From the NCBI GenBank assembly GCA_963573305.1, contig OY754329.1, positions 20,982,291 to 21,046,290 of the forward strand: a stretch of DNA of 64,000 nucleotides, in the 5' to 3' direction. Below, in pieces: positions 56,231 to 64,000 of this stretch. The first letter of the stretch is position 1. Every line of letters starts with the position of its first letter. The notes below the pieces were generated by a model that did not search any database, was not told the origin of the DNA, and saw only the letters and a list, made by a program, of their open reading frames with translations. The DNA is from Pyrrhosoma nymphula. Its lineage: Eukaryota; Arthropoda; Insecta; Odonata; Coenagrionidae. The position numbers and the translations under genes are program-made.

Positions 56231-57727
56231 TCAAGTACCGTATACCTCTTCCGAATGAGATGTTGAATTGTGGTCTTATTTGCCATCTTTCGTTAAGAGC
56301 AGGGTTTTACTCCACCTTTCCTCCGTTCCCTTATCTCCGACGTAAGAATATCATTAAAATCCAGGTTTTCCTTTTCTCTTTATTATTTTCAAATTTATTG
56401 TAAAATTTAATATAAATCAATCTTTAATTCTGTAAAATTGCACCATCACATCAATGGATTATTTTATTGAGTTACTTTATCCATTTATCTTTTTATTAAA
56501 TTACTTCATTTTTTCGCAGTTGTTGATTTCTGAAAGGGTAAATTAATGTTTTTTTTAAAGTGTAATGTCATTTATATTTCTGTATTATTCACTTTTTATT
56601 GTATACATTTAGTTAGGCAAGTACCTATTTCTGTTTTAACTGCAGAGTCTAATTGTATAAAATGATTTATGTTCTATGGGACAAGGTCCTTGAACAATAA
56701 AATTTATTATTATTATTATTATCCCTTATTCCTTCCCATTACTAACACATCAACCTATCCTCCCTTACGCAGATTACCTTAGTTGTAGGTCGCTTCATCA
56801 AATAACCAAATTACCAATTCTTTCCATTCATTTTTTTTCAGGTATTATTTTTGAGGAGGATTTTATGTCACAGAATTTGTTCAAATTGTGTGTCTTTTCC
56901 ACTTCGGAAAGTTTCCACTCAGCATTCTTTATTCCTCGATAATGCCACATTTCCATCAGGTCCGATATAATTTATAATAAACAATCGCTCATGAGCTCCC
57001 TATTATTGAATTGCTGGCTCTTATCCTAGCAGGTTAGGGACATAAATATTTTCATAGAGTTATCAATAATAGATATAGAACATGAGCAAAGTAAAATGTA
57101 TCAGGTTTTTCCATCCATTTCGTGCCAAATCTATCTCCATTCGGTATTCTATTATTTTTTAATGAAATCATGCGAGCAGGTTCGGGTAAAAGATGCGAAA
57201 TGCTTCATGAGGTGTGTTACCACATAAAAAGAAATGGATGAATTCACAGCATCTTTTTTTAATCCCTTTGTGAGAAAGGATTAAAATGTTGGTAACCTTC
57301 CTAATCGATGAGGAGATCAGGAAAATCTTTTATCCCCCAACTCTTGGTAATTAATCTTTATGACTCATCAGCTTTCATTGATGGGGGAAGAGTTAAAATT
57401 GGTGTTCGTGTCAAACACCTGGTAGTTATGAATCATCAATTCAGCCATTTGATAATACAAACTTGGTGTTTTATAGAGCTGATACACATGAGTGAGATGC
57501 GTAGATATTTTCTGTTGAAGAGCAGTAGCTTCAGTATCATTTTTTACTTGGGCAGTGTATTTGGTAACGAGATTTTTTCATTCAACTGTTATTTTCATGC
57601 TCTGCAACGTGTGATATTTTATTGCTATAATATGCTTTGTTCATTTAATTCGCGCGATGACGTTTTCAATTCTCGTTACAACAGCTAGGTTGATTGAAAA
57701 TGGCTAAAAAGAAATAATGTTTCAAAT
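56231..57727. other. AT-rich unique DNA
   Basis: A short TTA triplet run lies at 56704-56722. The 126-aa frame at 57308-57688 has no recognisable domain. TTTTTTTTCAG|GTATTA at 56841 joins acceptor- and donor-like signals. No gene supported. Confidence 0.35.
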
Positions 57728-57936
57728 CCATTTTAAATAAAACAAAGTTGGTAAATTTCCACACAGTATATTATCAACCACAGAATATAACACCGACCAA
57801 GGTTTCGGCACGTAATGCCATTCTCAAGGTGCCGATACGTGCCGAAACCTTGGTCGGTGTTATATTTTGTGGTTGATGTGGTGGTATGGAAATATATGGT
57901 GTGGAAATTTACCAACTTTGTTTTATTTAAAATGGA
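57728..57936. mobile_element. Foldback element F7
   Basis: Arms of ~95 bp begin TCCATTTTAAATAAAACAAA and contain CACCGACCAAGGTTTCGGCA. On minus the left arm gives TTGAGAAT, a GGCA/TGCC stem and GAAAC. One arm carries an extra GATGTGGTGGTATG segment. It directly precedes F8. Confidence 0.85.
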
Positions 57937-57983
57937 CATAAAGTATTTCCACAATGTTAAGCCTGATACGCTTTTAATGTTTA

Positions 57984-58180
57984 AAATAATGACAAGGTCA
58001 ACAATGTTTAAATCTACACAGTATTTCATTGGTACAACTCGTTTCAACGCTACGGCGTCATCATCAGGTACCGCACCTGACCGTACCGTACCGTACCTGA
58101 TGATGATGCCGTAGCGTTGAAACTAGTTGTACCATTAAAATACTCTGTGGATTTAAACATAGTTGGCCTTGTCATTATTT
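57984..58180. mobile_element. Foldback element F8
   Basis: Arms of ~88 bp begin AAATAATGACAAGGTCAACA. The left core on minus reads CTGATGAT, an ACGC/GCGT stem and GAAAC; the right core at 58097-58123 has one stem change. TACTCTGTGGATTTAAACAT follows, as in other members. The spacer repeats GTACC motifs. Confidence 0.86.
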
Positions 58181-58786
58181 GAAAATGGACTTCCACAAAG
58201 TTACGCCAGAACGGATTGAATTCAAATAATGTTTATTAATTCAATATTTTGCTTAAAAATAAATATTTTAAAATTTTAAAGTATGAAGGCATGGAATAAT
58301 TTTAATTAAAGCTCCTTTTTACTGATCACATTGCCTGCAACTGCAAACGAAAATTTTATATTGTTTATGATGATGGATATTTTCCTCGGTATAAATCATG
58401 TGTTGTTGTGAAAATTTACGTGTTTAATTCAGCCTTTCGCTCTCGACAAGTCTCCCTCTTTCTCATGGTTGGCTGTCTTATTGGTTCATGCAGAAACTGC
58501 TTCATAGTTTTCCTAGTCACGATTTTGGAATTAATCCTTAGGAAACTGATACTGCTCTCGCCTCACGTCGGACTTCTTGCATTTTCTCCAACTGGTCAGT
58601 TCAGCATCCCTTCGCCCCCCGGCAGGCTGTAATGAAAAGACGTCGAATGTGCTACCTGTATCTCGCGTAATATTTGTGGCTGTAGTTGCGAACTTAAAAG
58701 AGGCGATTCGAAAAACTAGGAGTGAGATTAGACATTATCGGTAACGCTCTATTTAATGATTTATAAATCAAATGAAATTATAAGAA
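58181..58786. other. Unique DNA
   Basis: No gene recognised; the 74-aa frame 58408-58632 is hydrophobic but unrecognised. Confidence 0.35.
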
Positions 58787-58790
58787 TTAA

Positions 58791-59343
58791 GGAGGTTCCG
58801 CCGCGACTGTGTGAGTCAAAACAAATACTAAATTCCACATTTTTGATATATTGTCAAAAAAATCCTGCTTTCACTGATGCAATGCGTTACCTATAGAAAC
58901 CCAAAAGTAAGGTACAAAAAATGCAGATTATTCCACGAATTTATTTTAAATGAGCACTTTTTCCAGCCATAGGAGCCGACTGCAGCGCCATTTCCTACGA
59001 ATTACCGCATTTTTACTTCAATTACGGCATTAATTCTTCAATAACTAGAAAAATAGGTGGTAAGATGTCTATATTTTATTTTTATTCAATTTCTCTGGAT
59101 TATTTCCTTCTTAGAGACTGTTTTCCACGAAAATGGCATTTGTATTTTATGGAAAAATACTATTTTCCCCCGTGTTTCTCTCATTCCCCCAATGAACACC
59201 ATGTAATTTCAAGTTCAATTATAGAATAAAATATCGTGGAAAGGTATTATTTAGTTGTTCATATCAGATAGAGGTCAACTTTATATACAAGTACACCGAA
59301 TATGAGTCAAATGACATTAAAGTCATTTTACGCTGGAACCACA
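58791..59343. mobile_element. TIR element R2 (copy 2, 553 bp)
   Basis: Flanked by TTAA on both sides (58787-58790 and 59344-59347). Ends GGAGGTTCCGCCG and, as reverse complement of the right, TGTGGTTCCAGCG. Related to 15292-15850 over the full length. TTAA duplication suggests a piggyBac-like mechanism, but the end sequence is not the usual CCYT, so the superfamily is uncertain. Confidence 0.82.
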
Positions 59344-59424
59344 TTAAATATTGATGTGACTTAACCAGATAGTGGATGTGAATTTTATTGTGCATTGGGA
59401 GACGCGCCCCATGTAGAAACTTTC

Positions 59425-59460
59425 GTCGAAGTCAGACCGTGGACGTGCTCTGACTTCGAC
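59425..59460. repeat. Perfect 12-bp hairpin
   Basis: GTCGAAGTCAGA and TCTGACTTCGAC flank a 12-nt loop. No T-run or gene context; role unknown. Confidence 0.7.
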
Positions 59461-59652
59461 AAATGGCACTCTTGTGACATAATGGGAGGTATGCTGATTT
59501 TTGTGATTGCATTCGTAGTTCCCTCGTAGCCTCGTTCACTAGGGTACAAATGGGAAGAGGTTCCTGATTAGTTGAAAAAAATAAACTTATCTTCATTCAG
59601 GCACCTCAGTATGAGTTCGGTACCATGATCTCTCAAGCTGATATAAGTTGCA

Positions 59653-59654
<2 letters not shown>

Positions 59655-59715
<61 letters not shown>
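59655..59715. repeat. (AT)n microsatellite, ~61 bp
   Basis: Perfect AT dinucleotide run, 38 bp before the perfect SINE palindrome. Confidence 0.95.
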
Positions 59716-59716
<1 letters not shown>

Positions 59717-59753
59717 CCATTCATTCATTCACTCAAACCGCTCACAGGCGTAA

Positions 59754-60099
59754 ATAATAAATATTTCGTTCAAACAGGTGGTGAAAGAGAGAGTATAGGA
59801 AACACATAAAATGTGATGACACAATGGTGATGTGAAGATGGAATGATGGCCGATTCCAAGTGAAAAAAATTCGTCTAGACCGGGAATTGAACCACGGACC
59901 TTCCGATTTCGCGCCGGATGCTCTGACCTGACTATCCGGCGCGAAATCGGAAGGTCCGTGGTTCAATTCCCGGTCTAGACGAATTTTTTTCACTTGGAAT
60001 CGGCCATCATTCCATCTTCACATCACCATTGTGTCATCACATTTTATGTGTTTCCTATACTCTCTCTTTCACCACCTGTTTGAACGAAATATTTATTAT
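59754..60099. mobile_element. Perfect palindrome with tRNA-SINE (165-bp arms)
   Basis: The arms 59754-59918 and 59935-60099 are exact reverse complements around a 16-bp spacer. Each arm contains a tRNA-like 3' half: CGGCGCGAAATCGG and box B GGTTCAATTCCCGG. The spacer supplies GGTCAGAGCA on minus, so only the minus reading has the tRNA 5' half. TA repeats lie 38 bp to the left and directly at the right edge (60097-60107). Absence of any mismatch implies recent formation or an artefact. Confidence 0.9.
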
Positions 60100-60269
60100 A
60101 TATATAAAATCGGTATGCATTGAAACAATTTTGTGGGACGATCCTTGTGGTAGGAAAGCGAAAATAAATGTGATCTACTGGTGGGGAAGCAGTTAAGCCT
60201 AGTAGTAATTTGGACAAGAAGCCTCTTGAAATCTTTAGCTTGAACCTAGGACTTGTGCGCTTAGAGCCC

Positions 60270-60488
60270 TAAGTCCGTTTTACTCGATGAAAGATTTTGT
60301 ACAGAAGAATGTACGTGAGATTGTACGTTTGTCTCAACGAAATTAGAACAGGTTCTATATCCCATGCAGGCATCACACATTCGCACAAGCGTTCATACAA
60401 TTTGCCGCCTTACACGATACATTTTGCCTCATGCAAGAGTTCACGGAAGAGTTTGTACAAACAAATGTACCGTGTAAAACGGCCTTTA
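60270..60488. mobile_element. Small TIR MITE (219 bp)
   Basis: The ends TAAGTCCGTTTTACTCG and, as reverse complement of the right, TAAAGGCCGTTTTACACG form imperfect inverted repeats. Internal TTTTGTACA...TGTAC motifs are also mirrored. No coding capacity; the superfamily is not assignable from the ends alone. Confidence 0.6.
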
Positions 60489-60859
60489 TACTGTTTACAT
60501 TGACGTAAGTTGGTGTAATCCCCAAAGTCTGGACTTATCAGTGTTTCTGCATTCCTTGGATTATTTAACTTAACCTCGAATTCTTTGAGTAAAAGAAAAT
60601 CTATTTAGGTAATTTTTAAAAAGTGAATACCATCAGAATAATACGACCCACAGGTGAGGTCTGGGAACATAAATATTTCGCTTAACCTTTCTATTCGCGG
60701 TGGTCTGCCATTAAAACATGTGGATTTCATCCGTGGACTTTGGGACTCTACAAAAGAGTCTCGGAAGAGGATTTAGCGTCATCGTCAAAGTGAATGCGTC
60801 AAAAAAGCAGTTCTCGTTAAATATTGAAACATTTCTTTAGTCTCTTGCGCTCAAGGAAT

Positions 60860-61250
60860 CAACTTATCCCGGCCGGCCGTTCTTAGTCTTCCTTTGGCTT
60901 TCTTCCCTTGGGAGGCTGGTTGGAAAGACGCTGCTTGGGGGTCACGTGTGAGGGACGGAAGAGGGGTCCTTAGTGTGTCTTTGATCTGCGAGCTTCCGTT
61001 CCCTTTTTCCCCGTCCCTCGGTGTTGCCCCTCTGCCGACCCTTTCGATGGACACAGTGGGAGGAGAAGGTTGATTCAATTACACCTGATGCCTCCGCTTA
61101 GCCGGGACCGACCGCTGCTCGCGCAATATATCCGCCTTACCCTACCGAGTGGCGTTTCGCAATTGTCTCGCTCCGTATCCGCCCACGGCTGAAGATGCAT
61201 GTACTCCAAGCGTTGACAACGCCGAATGACAAGAGTCTGCGTGACGAAAG
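60860..61250. other. GC-rich, CpG-containing stretch
   Basis: CpG-rich segment beginning CCCGGCCGGCCG. The 75-aa minus frame (60851-61078) is low-complexity and unrecognised. Possibly an old CpG island. Confidence 0.35.
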
Positions 61251-61441
61251 AATTGAAGGTTGAATTTGCAGAGAGGAAAGGAGATGTGGGTTGTGTTTCG
61301 GAGAGAATTAGGAGAAAGTAAAAAGAGGAGAAAAAATTTAAACTCTACGCAGTTCGATGTTCTAAATTTATTGAAAGCACGAGGCTGTCTGAACTTCCAT
61401 TTTATAACTCTCTCGTGGCGAAAATTGGAGTAAAAAACTCC

Positions 61442-61599
61442 ATATTCATAATGAATAAAAACTCTTGGTAATCTTCCACGGATTTATTTCCATGGCACGA
61501 CGAGTTTCACCATCTGTGGCATAATCATGTGAAAGGATCTTCGGTCAGTGGAAATAAATCTGTGGAAGGTTACCAAGGGTTTTTATTCATTATGAATAT
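61442..61599. mobile_element. Foldback MITE M2 (158 bp)
   Basis: Inverted ends ATATTCATAATGAATAAAAA plus CTTGGTAATCTTCCAC match those of M1 at 10.3 kb. On minus the core (61501-61529) reads CATGATTAT, a CCA/TGG stem and GAAAC. The inner halves pair further (GGATTTATTTCCA with TGGAAATAAATCT), so almost the whole element folds. Confidence 0.85.
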
Positions 61600-64000
61600 C
61601 GACAAATTCTACCAGGTACAGTCTGAAAGTTATATTTAACTAAGTAAAAGTAATTACCTCTCTGGAATTATAGAAATATTTTCAAGGTGTACCGTCAGTA
61701 ACTTCAGAAGATGAATTAAACCATGGTATTTTTAGGTATATTAAACGGCGTGGGAATAGCGATAGTACTAATATAAGTATTAAAAAATCATGCACGAAAA
61801 TAAGAACTTTAGTTTTAAAAGGGTTCGATGCACAGGTAGAAATGATAAATAATCATTACTTACATTATACCTTGCAGATGTGATTTTTTCTTTGGAGAAT
61901 ATTTCTTCAAATGCTCTTATGTAAATGGCTTTCATGTCCTACCCTTGTTTTCATAACCAACTAGTCACATCGATAATATTGCATTAAAACGCTCTTACAA
62001 ATCTTCTCTCGTGCATAAGAGAAACACAAAGGTCCGCTTTCTGTATGTAGATAGCTGCACAATGTAGAATAAATTGTATTGACTAATATTTAACTGCATT
62101 AATAGGCACTATATCCACTTGTTGTTCATATTTGTTCATATCACAAGGATTGTTTATTTTGTAATTGATAGGTAGTAACCGTTATGAGTGCTAATAATGA
62201 TCTAGTGACTTACCGACGCCTCGGCATTTACACCTGTTAACATTATGCTAGTTCTCCTCAAAGGAGCTGCTACTTATTAGTTAATATGAATATTAAATAA
62301 GGATGTTGATGGTTTTTTCATCGGTATAGTGAGATATTTCGCCGGATATAAGTGAAACTGGTGTGCTTTAAGAGTATGAGAAAGCGACTCATTTGGAACA
62401 TTTGAAAAATGATAAATAGAATTTTTCATTCCGGTAGAATGAAATGCTTGATCCTGACACTGAACGACAATTACTTTGACTCAGTGTGTGGTTATTTTAA
62501 TATAATGTTGTTTATTATTTTAACTGTTTCAAAATAATTTCAAATTATTTGTGAAATCTCATATTTAGTTGCCAATGAATTTATTCCTAAACTTTTAAGG
62601 CATGAAAAATCATAAATTACTCTTGTAAGTAGATAATAAAATATCTATTCTTATCGTATAGAAATTAAATTGAATATTCATAATATTTTTTATTTATAGC
62701 TCTTAGAGTGCTCTAGAAACTGATAACAAACATTTTATTTTGAACGATTGGCACCCGCACTTTATCAACACTTTACCCATTGGCCCTTCGTATTCACAAC
62801 CAATGGCAGAATTGTAGTTATACATAACATCTGTATTAAATGATACTATTGTATTTCCCTTTAGATTCGTTGAAATAGTCGCAATAAGATAGAAGACACA
62901 ATTTTTTTATTGCAGAAACGTATTTCGTGCAGCAACTAGCCGAAATGAAAAAAAACCAGGCGTCAGATCATCATACTTTTCCACGATATTGTGTCTTTCG
63001 TTCCACTCATTGGCTGTTGAGGAATTTAGTTTGGCACGCTAACGTGTTTTGTAGGGTCTCGTGGAAAACGGTTTTCAAATGCTGTCTTAACTCATACTGC
63101 CCGAGAGAATTTTCCTGTTTTTACCTCTTTAACGATTTTAAAGTTGGCAGTTTCCCTGGTGCGGGTCTCAACACGTAGCCCTTTGAAGTTCTCTTGGCAC
63201 TTCAAACATGTATTTTTTGCTTTTCAATTGACGTAAGCATGACGGAAATATTTTCGCTCAACAAAAATTGACAAGTCAATATGCTTTTCATAAACAATGA
63301 TGATTGCTCTCGCCCGAGAATTTAATACAGTAACTCTATGACACTCCTTGTCAGTGTATTTACTCACTGTCTATTGGGTAAGGAGACATTCTTATTCATT
63401 TTTTTGGGACTAAAATATGCCCTGCCTTTGCAGAAAACGAGAAATGACGTTGACATGTAGGTTATAGGTGGTGAACTGCATTTGAAAAGTCCCACAGATT
63501 GATTAGGTTGTTATTTGGGAGTTGACATGAGCTTTGGTCATTTGTGCCATTAAGGGTGGTGGGTAGAGTTCTCGAGGGATGTGAGAAGGTTGGAGAGATC
63601 ACGGGCGTCGTCCATGGCTCGTCTCATCAGGACGGAGTACTGTTCTTGAACACTCTTAAGGTGGCTGGAGCGATTTTGTATGTGTACAGATTTGCGTGAA
63701 ACTTTGCATACGTGTCCTTATTAGTAATACTTATCGATAAAAGTGAAAAAAACTGCAGCTACCGATTTGGTTTCCTGCAATTCATGTATTTTCAACTAGT
63801 ACTCTCTGGTACAGGCATATATTTTGAATAATTCGATGCTTATGTACAGATTTTCTCCTAATGCGAAATTATAAGTTTCATATTATTATGATAGCTGCTA
63901 ACAATATCAAAGTATCATGCCGAGTAAGAAAAGCTAGTTTAGATATGATTTTCTCGTAAATTTCGAATTTCGCGCCCCGAAAAATCCCAAGTCAAAACAA
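61600..64000. other. AT-rich unique DNA
   Basis: No gene or RNA recognised. The 83-aa frame 62927-63178 is unrecognised. CTTAAGGTGGCTGGAGCG at about 63656 resembles the TTAAGGTGG start of R3 and could open another repeat that runs off the window. Confidence 0.4.

Overview
The window looks like intergenic or intronic DNA from a large, repeat-rich animal genome, most likely an arthropod (insect-like). This rests on AT-rich unique sequence, the absence of any intact host protein-coding gene, and the mix of repeats: CR1/jockey-type and RTE-like LINE remnants, a Penelope-like element (PLE) with a GIY-YIG domain, tRNA-derived SINEs, a 5S rRNA-derived segment, and non-autonomous hAT, piggyBac-like and P-like DNA elements. 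I cannot name the species. All coding remnants I can recognise belong to mobile elements, and all are truncated, frameshifted or internally deleted.

Layout. 1-8.3 kb: LINE tails, a 460-bp foldback, a head-to-head tRNA-SINE hairpin, a reverse transcriptase (RT) remnant fused to its 3' UTR, a 785-bp hAT element with an exact 8-bp target duplication inside GC-rich DNA, and a PLE remnant. 8.9-15.9 kb: an RTE-like RT end, a GC-rich stretch, a repeat split by a foldback MITE, tRNA-SINEs, two foldbacks and a 559-bp TIR element. 16-19.3 kb: AT-rich unique DNA with one possible small exon. 19.4-24.7 kb: LINE 3' ends, a CpG-rich stretch, three foldbacks (one a perfect palindrome) and (TA)n runs. 25.4-30.7 kb: a dense cluster of LINE 3' ends of two tail families, one interrupted by a piggyBac-like MITE. 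31-38 kb: a diverged TIR-element copy, a 5S-like segment, RTE-like remnants and tandem duplications. 38-43.5 kb: SINEs, a possible recursive splice site, a foldback and a P-like element with a THAP start. 44-52.5 kb: an RTE-like RT, a transposon-like ORF and more LINE ends. 53-64 kb: SINEs, two adjacent foldbacks, the second TIR-element copy, a perfect 165-bp-arm palindrome with a tRNA-SINE, and a second MITE of the 10-kb family.

The most interesting signal is a shared core in at least ten otherwise different foldback elements: a CTGA(A/T)GAT-like box, a small 3-5 bp hairpin, then GAAAC, often followed by an AAATAAA and TGTGG block. The same arrangement sits just downstream of the PLE coding remnant. 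It resembles the CUGANGA / helix II / GAAA layout of hammerhead ribozymes, which are known in PLEs. I infer that these foldbacks derive from PLE ends; I have not shown ribozyme activity or a complete hammerhead fold.
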